NCBI RefSeq assembly: GCF_003443735.1
Contig: NZ_CP031969.1
Span: forward strand, 3,658,001 to 3,722,000
Direction of reading: 5' to 3'
Source of the DNA: Streptomyces sp. CC0208
Lineage (GTDB): Bacteria; Actinomycetota; Actinomycetes; Streptomycetales; Streptomycetaceae
Length of the DNA stretch: 64,000 nucleotides
In this document: in pieces, positions 7,278-16,056 of the stretch
How the letters are laid out: each line of letters opens with the position of its first letter
Numbering within the stretch: position 1 is the first letter of the stretch
The notes under the pieces: generated by a model
The model's database searches: none
Seen by the model: the letters and a program-made list of their open reading frames with translations, nothing else
Told to the model about the DNA's origin: nothing
Program-made: the position numbers and the translations under genes

Positions 7278-8178
7278 TGTCCTTCGCCATGAACCTCGCC
7301 CACGCGGCCGGGCCGAACACCGCCGCGTACAGCGCCTGGAGGCCGAGGTTCTTCACCAGGTCGTCCCAGTAGACCGGCTCACGCATGAGGTCGGCGAAGG
7401 ACAGCCAGTAGTGGGAGAAGAAGTACGGCTGCAGAGCGTGCAGTTGGGGTATCTGGTCGAGGATCTGGACCGTGATCAGCAGGCCGACCGTCGTGGCCAT
7501 CGCCGCGATGCCGCTGTTCGTGAGCGTCGACACGAACAGGCCGAGGGCCGCCACGCCGGTCAGTGACGCGGCCACCACCAGGGCGACCAGCAGGGCTCTG
7601 CCCAGTCCCTCCGCGAAGGTGATCTGCGTGCCTGAGATCGTCGTCAGGTCGCCGAGCGGAAAGAGGACCGCCCCCACCGTCAGCGCCGAGAGGGCGACCA
7701 CGAGGGTGGCGACCAGGCAGAACGTCATCACCGTCGCGTACTTGGTCAGGAGCAGCCGGGTGCGGCCCGCGGGGGCGACCAGGAGGTAGCGGAGGGTGCC
7801 GGCGTTGGCCTCGCCCGCGATCGCGTCGCCCGCGATGACGCCGACGGACATCGGGAGGAAGAAGGGGAGGGTCGCGGCGAGGGCGGTGAAGACCAGGAAG
7901 AGACCGTTGTTGGTGATCTGGGAGATGAAGGCCGGCCCGCCGCCGCTGGGTCCGGACGAGGAGTCGTTGCCGGTCTCGATCTTCACTGCGATGCCTACGA
8001 GGATCGGGACGGCTGCCAGTACGGCGAGCAGGGCGAGGGTGCGCCAGCGGCGGAACGTGGTGTGGAGTTCGTTGCGGAAGAGGGTGCCGTAGAAGGTTGT
8101 ACGGCGGCTGACGGTCAGTGGGGGCTGGTCGCGCAGTTCCCCGCGCCCCTTAGGGGCGCTCAACTCAGCCTGCGACAT
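7267..8178 (-). CDS. ABC exporter permease (ABC-2 type)
   Basis: 303-residue membrane protein with about six hydrophobic segments, partner of the ATPase encoded just upstream; the 14-nt overlap with that gene implies coupled translation. The first segment (WRTLALLAVLAAVPILVGIA) follows a cytosolic N-terminus, and a large extracytoplasmic loop follows it. VGVIAGDAIAGEANAGTLRY is the conserved cytoplasmic motif of ABC-2/NatB-like permeases. Residues ~7-21 (SAPKGRGELRDQPPL) are encoded by an intergenic repeat that has invaded the gene start (see 8120-8159), so this part of the N-terminus is not ancestral. The substrate is unknown; drug or lipid export is typical of the family. Confidence 0.87.
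   Translation of the reverse strand: MSQAELSAPKGRGELRDQPPLTVSRRTTFYGTLFRNELHTTFRRWRTLALLAVLAAVPILVGIAVKIETGNDSSSGPSGGGPAFISQITNNGLFLVFTALAATLPFFLPMSVGVIAGDAIAGEANAGTLRYLLVAPAGRTRLLLTKYATVMTFCLVATLVVALSALTVGAVLFPLGDLTTISGTQITFAEGLGRALLVALVVAASLTGVAALGLFVSTLTNSGIAAMATTVGLLITVQILDQIPQLHALQPYFFSHYWLSFADLMREPVYWDDLVKNLGLQALYAAVFGPAAWARFMAKDITA
8120..8159 (-). repeat. Streptomyces-type palindromic intergenic repeat inside a gene start
   Basis: GGGGCTGGTCGCGC and CCCCGCGCCCCT flank a short spacer, and the end GCGCCCC-TTA-GGGGCGC is a perfect hairpin. The same two arms occur at 27826-27884. Here the copy is read in frame as the N-terminal SAPKGRGELRDQPPL of the ABC permease. I recall this peptide as a read-through signature in other Streptomyces proteins. 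Confidence 0.7.
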
Positions 8179-9169
8179 CGAAGCCCTCCCCCGTCAGGGC
8201 CACGAAGGCGTCCTCCAGGGAGGCCCGTTCCAGCGCGAAGCCCCGCACCCGCACTCCAGCCGTCACCAACGCCGCGTTGAGGTCGGCCAGTTCACCGTCG
8301 GGCGGGTCGGAGGTGACCCGATCCTCCTCGATGACCACATCCGCGACGCCCTGTTCCTTCAGGACCCGCGCCGCGTCCGCCCCGTCCGGAGTCGTCACCA
8401 CCAGCCTCCCCCTCGCCCCCGCCGCCAGCTCCGCCACCGAGCCCTGGGTGATCAGGCGGCCCTGGGCCATCACCGCCGCGTGGGTGCAGACCTGTTCGAT
8501 CTCGTCGAGGAGGTGGGACGAGAGGAAGACGGTCGTGCCGTCCGCGGCCAGTTCCCTCACCAGGGAGCGGATCTCGCGCATGCCCTGCGGGTCCAGACCG
8601 TTGGTCGGTTCGTCCAGGACCAGGAGTCTGCGGGGCTGGAGGAGGGCCGCGGCCAGGCCGAGGCGCTGTTTCATGCCCAGCGAGTACGCCTTCGCCTTCT
8701 TGCCGGCGGCGGCCGCCAGCCCGACCCGGTCCAGGGCGGCCGCCACGCGCGTGTTCCGGGTGCGGGGGTCGGCGGTCGGGTCCGCGGCGTCGTAGCGGAC
8801 GAGGTTGTCGCGGCCGGAGAGGAAGCCGTACAGGGCCGGGCCCTCGATGAGCGCGCCGACGTGCGGGAGTACGGTCCGGGAGGCGCGCGGCATGGGGCGG
8901 CCCAGGACGCGCGCGGTGCCGGAGGTCGGTTCGATGAGACCCATCAGCATGCGGATGGTGGTGGTCTTGCCGGAGCCGTTCGGGCCGAGGAAGCCGAAGA
9001 CGCTGCCCGCCGGGACGGTCAGGTCGAGACCGTCCACGGCGAGCTGTCCGCCGCGGTAGCGCTTGGTGAGGGCGCGGGTGCGGATGACGCTCTCGTCCCC
9101 GCCCGCGTCACCGCCTGCGCCGTCGTCCGACCCCTCCGGGTCCGGGTCCGTGGCGGACGGCTGGTCCAT
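8165..9169 (-). CDS. ABC exporter ATP-binding protein
   Basis: 334-residue ATPase energising the permease encoded directly downstream. Walker A is LGPNGSGKTT (residues ~61-70), the Q-loop region follows, the signature is YSLGMKQRLGLA, Walker B is LLVLDEPTNGLDP, and the switch His is in LSSHLLDEIE. Residues 1-27 are an acidic, low-complexity extension not seen in most homologues, so a downstream GTG (before IRTRALTKRYRGG) could be the true start. The ~100-residue C-terminal part after the switch region is the usual DUF4162-like tail of drug-type ABC ATPases. The preceding LolA-like gene ends 32 nt upstream on the same strand, so the three may share a transcript. Confidence 0.9.
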   Translation of the reverse strand: MDQPSATDPDPEGSDDGAGGDAGGDESVIRTRALTKRYRGGQLAVDGLDLTVPAGSVFGFLGPNGSGKTTTIRMLMGLIEPTSGTARVLGRPMPRASRTVLPHVGALIEGPALYGFLSGRDNLVRYDAADPTADPRTRNTRVAAALDRVGLAAAAGKKAKAYSLGMKQRLGLAAALLQPRRLLVLDEPTNGLDPQGMREIRSLVRELAADGTTVFLSSHLLDEIEQVCTHAAVMAQGRLITQGSVAELAAGARGRLVVTTPDGADAARVLKEQGVADVVIEEDRVTSDPPDGELADLNAALVTAGVRVRGFALERASLEDAFVALTGEGFDVAG

Positions 9170-9201
9170 CGGCTCCCTCGATTCCTTGTGCCCGCTCGGG
9201 A

Positions 9202-10440
9202 CTACTTCGCCGCGTCGGCCGCCTTCACCAGCGCGTCCTGGGTGACCGCGCCGACGTAGACCTTGCCGTCGTCGGTGATCAGGGCGTTGATCAGGCGGGT
9301 CTTGAAGACGGTGCCCTTGCCGAACGTGCCGGAGACCTTGTCGCCGAGCGAGTCCAGGAAGCCGCCGACGTCACCGCCGACCTCGGAGCCGGACGGGACG
9401 CCCTGGCCGCCGGTGTCGAAGGTGGCGATGGAGTCCCAGCCGTCCCCGATGACGTTCAGGCCCTCGGGGCCGTTCTTGCCGAACTCGTCGGCCGCGCCCT
9501 TGCCGAGGTCCTTCGACGGCCTCTTGCCGGGGTGCTCCGCGTGCCCGGGCGCCTTCGGCGCGTCCCCCTCCTCGACCTTCGCGCCCTTCGGCGGGGTGAA
9601 GTCGAAGGTGGAGGCGGCCGGCTTGGCGAAGCTGACCTGGGTGAAGCCCGCGTCCACGACGGCGGAACCGCCGCTCGCCGGTGTCAGCGTGAACTTCAGC
9701 GGCAGGCCGGTCTTCGAGTCCACGGCCACGGTGATCTGACCGACCGTGGAACCTTCGTCCTTGGGCTTGATGACCAGGCGGTAGGCGTCCCGGCCCGCGA
9801 CCTGCGCGGTGCCCTCCACCGTCACCGAGGTGGTCTTGTCGGCGGCCTTGAGGGCGTCCTGGGCGAGGTCCTTGGGTGTGGCCGGGAGCTCTTCCCTCTG
9901 CTTCCCGTCGCTCTCGGAGGCCGTGGTGTGGAAGACGGAGTTGGACTTGCTGTCGTAGCCCCAGACGTCCTTGCCGTTGTGGATGAGGCTGTACTCGGCC
10001 GCGTCCTCCAGCAGGGAGACCTTCTGCCTGTCCTCGCCGTCCGCCGCGACGCGCAGCGTGTGCGTGCCGGAGGCGAGTTCGGTGAGCTTGGTGGTCGGGT
10101 CGGCGGACGAGTCGCCCGATCCGGAGGGGCCGGCGGCGGAGCCGAGCGAGCTCTCCAGGCCGCCGAGGTCCGGCAGACCGAGATCCGTGGTGATCTTCAC
10201 GGTGCCGGACAGCTGCTGTACGTCCGACGCGGCGATCTTCTCGATGAGTTCGTGTGCGCTGATCTTCGGCAGGTCGGGGTCGCCGGAGTCGGCGAGCGCC
10301 GGGACGAGCCCGATGGTCGCCGCCGCGATCCCCACCACCGTGGCCGGCACGACGTACCGCGCGGCCTTGCGCCGACGCGCGGAACGCAGCTCTTCGGCGT
10401 CCGCGGCGGTCACGCTGTCGTCGGATTCGTACGGTGCCAT
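9202..10440 (-). CDS. LolA/MucB-like membrane-anchored lipoprotein-carrier fold protein
   Basis: 412-residue exported protein with one N-terminal membrane anchor (residues ~29-50, YVVPATVVGIAAATIGLVPA). The ectodomain has the half-barrel pattern of LolA/RseB-type proteins: repeated strands such as LSGTVKITTDLGLPDLGGLE, HTLRVAADGEDRQKVSLL, AEYSLIHNGKDVWGYDSKSN and AGRDAYRLVIKP, ending with FDFTPPKGAKVEEGDA. In Gram-positives such proteins probably bind acyl chains or sense envelope state; that is inference. ATG 10440 (MAPYESDD) is preferred over the upstream ATG because GGAGG lies 10 nt before it. It precedes an ABC exporter on the same strand. Confidence 0.8.
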   Translation of the reverse strand: MAPYESDDSVTAADAEELRSARRRKAARYVVPATVVGIAAATIGLVPALADSGDPDLPKISAHELIEKIAASDVQQLSGTVKITTDLGLPDLGGLESSLGSAAGPSGSGDSSADPTTKLTELASGTHTLRVAADGEDRQKVSLLEDAAEYSLIHNGKDVWGYDSKSNSVFHTTASESDGKQREELPATPKDLAQDALKAADKTTSVTVEGTAQVAGRDAYRLVIKPKDEGSTVGQITVAVDSKTGLPLKFTLTPASGGSAVVDAGFTQVSFAKPAASTFDFTPPKGAKVEEGDAPKAPGHAEHPGKRPSKDLGKGAADEFGKNGPEGLNVIGDGWDSIATFDTGGQGVPSGSEVGGDVGGFLDSLGDKVSGTFGKGTVFKTRLINALITDDGKVYVGAVTQDALVKAADAAK

Positions 10441-10625
10441 GTGTGCCTTACCTCCGTCGTCGGCGGCGGCTGTCAACTCCCGTGCGTTCACCTGTAGCCG
10501 CCATTCTCACCCGAATCGGTGAGGAGTGGTGTTTTCCGTGATGTCCATCTGACCAAATCGGCCATGAGCATGCGTCAGCCCTCGGGGCCAACTCCATGTA
10601 CACCTGGGGTATGACACGACATGCC

Positions 10626-10654
10626 GACGCCCCCTACGACCCGTAGGGGGCGTC
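10626..10654. terminator. Perfect 13-bp hairpin terminator
   Basis: GACGCCCCCTACG pairs perfectly with CGTAGGGGGCGTC around the loop ACC. It lies 35 nt past the stop of the polyprenyl synthase gene and before the start region of the LolA-like gene, both on the minus strand, so it separates these two units. Confidence 0.8.
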
Positions 10655-10688
10655 GCTGCCCGGGACCTGCCGGGCCTGCCGTCCGGAC

Positions 10689-11699
10689 CTAGCCCGCCCG
10701 GTGGACCACCGCGTCGCACAGCTCCATCAGCGCCGCCCGCGCGTCGCACTCCCGCAGCGGGGCCAGGGCCGCGCGCGCGTCCTCCGCGTAGCGCACGGTG
10801 TCCCGGCGGGCCTGCTCCAGCGCGGGGTGGGTGCGCAGGGCCGCCAGTGCCTCCGCGTGCCGGTCGTCGTCCGTGAGGTCGGAGTCGAGCAGCTCGCACA
10901 GGGCGACGTCCTCGGCCAGGCCGAGCCGGGCGGCCCGCTCCCGCAGCCGCAGGACCGGCATCGTGGGGATGCCCTCGCGCAGGTCGGTGCCCGGCGTCTT
11001 GCCGGACTCGTGGGAGTCGGAGGCGATGTCCAGGACGTCGTCGGCGAGCTGGAAGGCGACGCCGAGGCGCTCGCCGTACTGGGTGAGGACGTCCACGACC
11101 CTCTCGTCGGCGCCGGACATCATCGCCCCGAAGCGGCACGAGACGGCGACCAGCGAGCCCGTCTTGCCGCCGAGCACGTCGAGGTAGTGCTCGACCGGAT
11201 CGCGGCCGTCCTGCGGCCCGGCCGTCTCCAGGATCTGGCCGGTGACCAGGCGCTCGAACGCCTCGGACTGCACCCGGACCGCTTCGGGCCCGAGGTCGGC
11301 CAGGATGTGCGAGGCACGGGCGAACAGGAAGTCGCCGGTCAGCACGGCCACGGAATTGCCCCAGCGGGTGTTGGCGCTGTCGACGCCCCGCCGGACCTCG
11401 GCCTCGTCCATGACGTCGTCGTGGTACAGCGTCGCGAGGTGGGTCAGCTCCACCACCACGGCCGACGGCACCACGCCCGGCGCATAGGGGTCGCCGAACT
11501 GGGCGGCGAGCATCACGAGCAACGGCCGGAAGCGCTTTCCACCCGCCCGCACCAGATGCTGGGCGGCCTCCGTGATGAAGGGGACCTCGCTCTTGGTGGC
11601 CTCGAGCAGTCCCTCCTCGACAGCCGTCATTCCGGCCTGGACATCGGCTTCCAGAGCCTGGTCCCGCACGCTCAGCCCGAACGGCCCGACGACGGTCAC
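10689..11699 (-). CDS. Long-chain trans-polyprenyl diphosphate synthase
   Basis: 336-residue prenyltransferase that condenses isopentenyl diphosphate onto an allylic primer, most likely making the side chain of menaquinone. The first aspartate-rich motif is HDDVMDEAEVRRG (Asp94, 95, 98). The second is FQLADDVLD (Asp220, 221, 224), followed by the usual GKTPGTDLREGIPT. GGKRFRPLL (residues ~53-61) is the conserved substrate-binding block. Chain length cannot be read with confidence; Streptomyces menaquinones usually carry nine prenyl units. It is monocistronic, ended by the hairpin at 10626-10654, and shares its pathway with the MenJ-like reductase and menG at 56-59 kb. Confidence 0.93.
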   Translation of the reverse strand: MTVVGPFGLSVRDQALEADVQAGMTAVEEGLLEATKSEVPFITEAAQHLVRAGGKRFRPLLVMLAAQFGDPYAPGVVPSAVVVELTHLATLYHDDVMDEAEVRRGVDSANTRWGNSVAVLTGDFLFARASHILADLGPEAVRVQSEAFERLVTGQILETAGPQDGRDPVEHYLDVLGGKTGSLVAVSCRFGAMMSGADERVVDVLTQYGERLGVAFQLADDVLDIASDSHESGKTPGTDLREGIPTMPVLRLRERAARLGLAEDVALCELLDSDLTDDDRHAEALAALRTHPALEQARRDTVRYAEDARAALAPLRECDARAALMELCDAVVHRAG

Positions 11700-11950
11700 G
11701 AGGGGTCTCCTGTCTGCTGGTGTCTACTGGCGGTCACACGGAATGTCGATAGGTCGCTGCCATCACTCAAGTCAGCGTATCCGGTCACCTTTGGATCACC
11801 GATAGCGCCCGCCCCGTCCATGCCAGGCGGGATCGGATCACGACCGGTATGTTTTTGATCACCTGAAAAGAATGGATATCAATCGATTTGTAGGGAAGTA
11901 GCCGCCCTCGTCGTGACACCCGGCGCACTGAGACCGACGGGACCCCACCG

Positions 11951-13969
11951 ATGCGCATCCGCACGCCCTTCCCCTACGAGACGACCCACGACGACGTCCG
12001 CATTCCGCTCCCGGACGGGACGCTCCTGTACGCACGCGTGTGGCGACCCCTCACTCAGGAACCGGTACCCGCGATCCTCGAATACCTGCCGTACCGCCTC
12101 ACCGACTGGACCGCGCCCCGTGACGGGCAGCGCCACCCCTGGTACGCGGGCCACGGCTACGCCTCGGTCCGTGTCGACGTGCGCGGGCACGGGAACAGCG
12201 AGGGCCTGCCGGGTGACGCGTACTCGGCGGCCGAACTCGCCGACGGGGTCGAGGTCGTCGACTGGCTGGCCGCGCAGCCCTGGTGCGACGGCCGGGTCGG
12301 CATGTTCGGGATCTCCTGGGGCGGCTTCGACGCCCTCCGGATCGCGGCCCTGGCACCCGAGCCGCTCAAAGCGGTCGTCACCGTCTGCGCCACCGACGAC
12401 CGCTACGACAACGACGTGCACTACCTGGGTGGTTCCGTCCTCGCGGCCGACATGCACGCGTGGGCGGCGACGATGCTCGCCTACGTCTCCCGGCCTCCGG
12501 ACCCCCTCCATGTCGGCGACGGCTGGCGGGAGATGTGGCTCGCACGCCTCGAAGCGGTCGAGCCGTTCGTCCACACCTGGCTCGGCCACCAGACCCGCGA
12601 CGGCTACTGGCGCCACGGCAGCGTCCGCGAGGACCACGACGCGATCGGCGCGGCCGTCCTCGCGGTCGGCGGCTGGCACGACCCGTACCACGACACCGTC
12701 CTGCGGCTCGTCGAGCACCTGCCGGCCGACCGGGTACGGGGGATCGTCGGCCCCTGGTCCCACCAGTACCCGGACCGCGGCCTGCCGCCCGGCCCGGCGA
12801 TCGGCTTCCTCCAGGAGACCCTGCGCTGGTGGGACCAGCACCTCAAGGGCGTCGACACCGGCGTCATGCGAGAACCCCTCCTGAGGGCCTACATCGGCGA
12901 CTCCCACCCCCCGGCCACCGTCCTCGACACCCTGCCCGGCCGCTGGGTCGGCGAGCCCGCCTGGCCCTCCCCGCACGTGACGACGGTGGCGTACGGCCTT
13001 CAGGGCGCCCCCGTCCTGGTCCGTTCCCCGCAGCACACGGGCGTGGACGCCGGCCGTTTCCGCCCCGTCGGCAACGACGCCGACCTGCCGCCGGACCAGC
13101 GGGAGGAGGACGCCCGTTCGGCCTGTTTCGAGTTCGCGACGGGCGAGGAGACGTGGGTCCTCGGGCGGCCGCGGGTGCGGCTCAGGGTGACCTCGGAGGT
13201 GTCGCGCGGGCAGGTCGTCGCGCGGCTCTGCGATGTCGCCCCGGACGGGTCGTCGACGCTCGTCACGCGAGGGGTGCTGAACCTCTCGGCCCGCCACGGA
13301 CAGGACCGGACGGTGCCCTGGGAGCCCGGGGCGACGCAGGAGGTGGCCTTCGAGCTGAACGGCATCGGGCACGCCTTCCCGCCCGGTCACCGCATCCGGC
13401 TCGCCGTCTCCTCGGCGTACTGGCCGTGGATCTGGCCGCAGCCGGGGTCGCAGGCCGGATTCACCCTGGAGCCGGCGGGCAGCTTCCTCGAACTGCCGGT
13501 ACGCGCGCGGGAAGCGGCCTCGGACATCGCCTTCGAGGAGCCGGAGCAGTCCGGGCCGCTCGACGTCACCCGCGGCGTAGCCGCTGACGGATGGAGCCCC
13601 GCGACTTTGGACGAACCCCGCCCCGAGCGCCTGGTCGTCCGTGACGTGGCCAAGGGCGAGTGGCGTCTGGAGGTCGACCCCCGGTACGGCGGCACGCGCG
13701 TGTACCCCGACGGCCTGGAGATCACCGAGGACGCGCTGGAGACGTACACGATCGACGAGCAGGACCCCCTGTCCGCCCGCACCCGCTCGGACTGGACGAT
13801 CCGGCTGCACCGCCCCGAGCTCGCCTGGGACACCACCGTCCGCACCCGCGCGGAGATCACCTGCGACAGGACGGACTTCCACACCTCCGACGAGGTCGTG
13901 TGCACCGCCGGCGATGAGGTGGTCTTCCACCGGACGTGGGAGAAGCGGATCCCACGCACGGCCGGTTGA
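11951..13969 (+). CDS. CocE/NonD family alpha/beta hydrolase
   Basis: 672-residue serine hydrolase of the cocaine-esterase / X-Pro dipeptidyl-peptidase (S15) superfamily. Residues ~20-300 are the catalytic domain, with nucleophile Ser122 in MFGISWGGFD, Asp244 in VGGWHDPYHD and His271 in GPWSHQYPD. YASVRVDVRGHGNSEG is the preceding strand and oxyanion region. Residues ~340-560 carry the jelly-roll C-terminal domain (YFEFATGEE-type start, FPPGHRIRLAVSSAYWPWIW near residue 480). About 110 further C-terminal residues extend past it. No signal peptide is seen, so it is cytoplasmic. It is divergent from the polyprenyl synthase gene with 251 nt between. The substrate may be an ester, amide or acylated antibiotic. 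Confidence 0.88.
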   Translation: MRIRTPFPYETTHDDVRIPLPDGTLLYARVWRPLTQEPVPAILEYLPYRLTDWTAPRDGQRHPWYAGHGYASVRVDVRGHGNSEGLPGDAYSAAELADGVEVVDWLAAQPWCDGRVGMFGISWGGFDALRIAALAPEPLKAVVTVCATDDRYDNDVHYLGGSVLAADMHAWAATMLAYVSRPPDPLHVGDGWREMWLARLEAVEPFVHTWLGHQTRDGYWRHGSVREDHDAIGAAVLAVGGWHDPYHDTVLRLVEHLPADRVRGIVGPWSHQYPDRGLPPGPAIGFLQETLRWWDQHLKGVDTGVMREPLLRAYIGDSHPPATVLDTLPGRWVGEPAWPSPHVTTVAYGLQGAPVLVRSPQHTGVDAGRFRPVGNDADLPPDQREEDARSACFEFATGEETWVLGRPRVRLRVTSEVSRGQVVARLCDVAPDGSSTLVTRGVLNLSARHGQDRTVPWEPGATQEVAFELNGIGHAFPPGHRIRLAVSSAYWPWIWPQPGSQAGFTLEPAGSFLELPVRAREAASDIAFEEPEQSGPLDVTRGVAADGWSPATLDEPRPERLVVRDVAKGEWRLEVDPRYGGTRVYPDGLEITEDALETYTIDEQDPLSARTRSDWTIRLHRPELAWDTTVRTRAEITCDRTDFHTSDEVVCTAGDEVVFHRTWEKRIPRTAG

Positions 13970-14171
13970 AGACGAGTTGGGCTTTCCTGACCGTTTTACC
14001 CCTCTTGCGCTCGGCTGTGATGTGGCCCACTCGCGGGGGTGGACCGGCATGGATGCGGAATCCGTCGATCCGCCTTTTCCTTTGCGCGAGTTGAGGTTGG
14101 CGAACGCAAAGGATCAAGCGCCTCAAATGCCTCTTTCCAAGGTCAATAGGCACCGCATGTGAATTCGCCAC

Positions 14172-14201
14172 TTGTTCCGGACATGTGCTCTCGCATACGT
14201 T
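14172..14201 (+). promoter_or_regulatory. Candidate promoter for the riboswitch transcript
   Basis: TTGTTC (14172-14177) and TACGTT (14196-14201) are separated by 18 nt. A start about 7 nt later would begin the transcript just before the riboswitch at 14220. The preceding 13970-14170 stretch is comparatively AT-rich and holds no gene. Confidence 0.4.
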
Positions 14202-14219
14202 CCCGGCCTGTCGGGCGGA

Positions 14220-14403
14220 CGCCGAATCCTGCCACCACCCGACAACACCCACCTAGCACCACGGCAGGAGCGGGGGAACCAGGTAAGTCGCCGGACCGGA
14301 CGTCTTCGGACATACCGGCACGGCTTGGGGTGAAGTCGCGCCTTTCGCAGGCGTGGCCGGGCAGCTCCCGCCCGAACCCGACAGCTCACCTCGCAGGCGA
14401 CGG
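14220..14403 (+). promoter_or_regulatory. c-di-AMP (ydaO/yuaA-type) riboswitch
   Basis: The conserved blocks of the ydaO RNA are present in order: GAATCCTGCC, then GGCAGGAGCGGGGGAACCA, then TTGGGGTGAAGTCG, then GGGCAGCTCCCGCCCGAACC, CGACAGCTCACCTCGCAGGC. TCCTGCC pairs with GGCAGGA to form P1-like closing pairs. It ends directly before the ribosome binding site (GGAGAGG) of the transglycosylase-like gene. In actinomycetes this RNA class precedes cell-wall hydrolases such as rpfA and swl genes, and c-di-AMP binding reduces expression, usually by premature termination. Confidence 0.92.
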
Positions 14404-14417
14404 AGAGGAACTTCGCC

Positions 14418-14900
14418 ATGTCTGCTGCCGCTCAGCACCGCCGTACCCGCACCAGCCGTCTCGCCCGCAAACTCGCCGTCGCCGGCACCGGAGTCGCCGT
14501 CCTCGCGCTGCCGCTCATCGGCGCGAGCAGCGCGTCCGCGGCCACCCCGACCGTGCAGACCGCCACCACGCTCGGCTACTCCAACACCCTCGACGGCTGG
14601 ATCCGGGCCTCCCTCGCCGTCATGGCGGAGCACGGGATTCCCGGCTCCTACGACGGGATCTACCGCAACGTCATACGCGAGTCCTCCGGCAACCCCTACG
14701 CCATCAACCTCTGGGACTCCAACGCCGCGGCCGGCACGCCCTCCAAGGGCCTGCTCCAGGTGATCGACCCGACCTTCAACGCGTACCACGTGGCCAACAC
14801 CTCGTGGGACCCGTACGACCCGGTCGCCAACATCACCGCGGCCTGCAACTACGCGGCCCAGCGGTACGGGTCCATCGACAACGTGTTCGGCGCGTACTAG
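14418..14900 (+). CDS. Secreted transglycosylase SLT-like cell-wall protein
   Basis: 160-residue exported protein. Residues 1-41 are a signal peptide with a twin-basic start and cleavage expected at SASA|ATPT. The rest is a compact lysozyme-like SLT domain. Glu88 in VIRESSGNPYAI matches the catalytic glutamate of the IRxESgGNP motif, GTPSKGLLQVIDPTF is the second motif (GLMQ-like), and DPVANITAACNYAAQRYGS is the third. It would cut the glycan backbone of peptidoglycan, probably during germination or hyphal growth. GGAGAGG ribosome binding site 9 nt before ATG. Expression is set by the c-di-AMP riboswitch just upstream. It ends 3 nt from the convergent HAD gene. Confidence 0.9.
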   Translation: MSAAAQHRRTRTSRLARKLAVAGTGVAVLALPLIGASSASAATPTVQTATTLGYSNTLDGWIRASLAVMAEHGIPGSYDGIYRNVIRESSGNPYAINLWDSNAAAGTPSKGLLQVIDPTFNAYHVANTSWDPYDPVANITAACNYAAQRYGSIDNVFGAY

Positions 14901-14903
14901 GAA

Positions 14904-15716
14904 CTACGCCCGCGGGAAGAGCCTTTCGAGGACGACGGCGATGCCGTCGTCCTCGTTCGACAGGGTGACCTCGTCGGCCACGGCCTTGAGTTCGGGGTGG
15001 GCGTTGGCCATCGCCACCCCGCGGGCCGCCCAGTCGAACATCGGGATGTCGTTGGGCATGTCCCCGAAGGCGATCGTCACCTCGGGCCCCAGTCCCAGGT
15101 GTTCGGCGGCCAGCGCGAGGCCGGTCGCCTTGGTGATGCCGCATGGCTGGAGTTCGACGGTCCCGGGGCCCGACATGGTGACCGTCGCCAGCGAACCCAC
15201 CACCGAGCGGGCCGTGACCGCCAACTCGTCGTCGGACAGGTAGGGGTGGCGCAGCAGCACCTTGCTGATCGGCTCGCACCACAGGTCGTCGCGCCGGCCG
15301 ACCCGTACCGCGGGCAGGGTCGGATGGGGCATCAGATAGCCCGGTTCGATGAGGGTGAGTCCCTCGACACCGTCCTGGTCCACGGCCGCGTACACCTGCC
15401 CGACCTCGGCCTCGATCTTGCCCAGCGCGGTCTCGGCCAGCTCCCGGTCCAGGGTCACCGACCAGAGCAGACGGTCCGCGCCGGCGTCGTACACCTGCGC
15501 GCCCTGTCCGCACACCGCGAGCCCCGTACTGCCGAGGTCGTCGAGCAGCGGCCGCACTCTGGGCGCCGGCCGGCCCGTCACGACGAGATGCCGGGCCCCG
15601 CCCGCGGCCACCCGTGCGAGCGCGGCCAACGACCGGTCGGAGAGGGTGTCGTCGGTCCGCAGCAGCGTTCCGTCCAGGTCAGTGGCGATCAGTGAATATG
15701 CGGAAGAGGCGGCCAT
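14904..15716 (-). CDS. HAD-superfamily Cof-type sugar-phosphate phosphatase
   Basis: 270-residue cytosolic phosphatase of the Cof/HAD-IIB group. Motif I is ATDLDGTLL with nucleophile Asp13 and acid/base Asp15. Motif II is LVVTGRP. Motif III/IV is VTIAFGDMPNDIPMFDWA, and a lysine lies in ITKATGLALAAEHLGL. The ~80-residue insert between motifs II and III is the C2B-type cap that selects the substrate. Likely substrates are sugar phosphates or flavin/pyridoxal phosphates. It is transcribed alone; the 340 nt upstream hold no other gene. Confidence 0.9.
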   Translation of the reverse strand: MAASSAYSLIATDLDGTLLRTDDTLSDRSLAALARVAAGGARHLVVTGRPAPRVRPLLDDLGSTGLAVCGQGAQVYDAGADRLLWSVTLDRELAETALGKIEAEVGQVYAAVDQDGVEGLTLIEPGYLMPHPTLPAVRVGRRDDLWCEPISKVLLRHPYLSDDELAVTARSVVGSLATVTMSGPGTVELQPCGITKATGLALAAEHLGLGPEVTIAFGDMPNDIPMFDWAARGVAMANAHPELKAVADEVTLSNEDDGIAVVLERLFPRA

Positions 15717-16056
15717 GATCAGAGAATACGGATGGTTGGCCCCTGCGACTCGACGCGAACCGGACGGCTGCTGCTTTCACATGCGTTGACGGCAGTTCCG
15801 GTTCCTGGGTGCGGCGGCACGGCACGAACACGGCCGGCGGGCCCCGGCGGGAGCGGCCCGAAACCCTCGGCCGGTCGCCGACTTTCACCAGTACCAGCGG
15901 ATCCTGGTGAGGGCCGCGAGCCCGCTTGTGCTCTTCGGCGGCGTCCTCCCCGGCCGCCCCACGGACCGAGGGGCCCCCGGCTCCGGCCGACGCCTGCCGG
16001 ACGCGCCGACGGGCCCCGCGCCCGGGCCGCCCCCCCTCGGCGCCTCTCGCGGAGCG
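15717..16056. other. Intergenic region without recognisable gene
   Basis: 340 nt between the HAD gene start and the end of the LacI gene, both on the minus strand. It is very GC-rich with many short complementary runs (for example GGGCCCC clusters near 15960-16030) but no convincing terminator and no open frame with family-like content. It should contain the HAD gene promoter. Confidence 0.5.

Noticed and set aside
15717..16056. Possible small gene before the HAD phosphatase
   Set aside because: Open frames here have no start with a ribosome binding site and no recognisable content.
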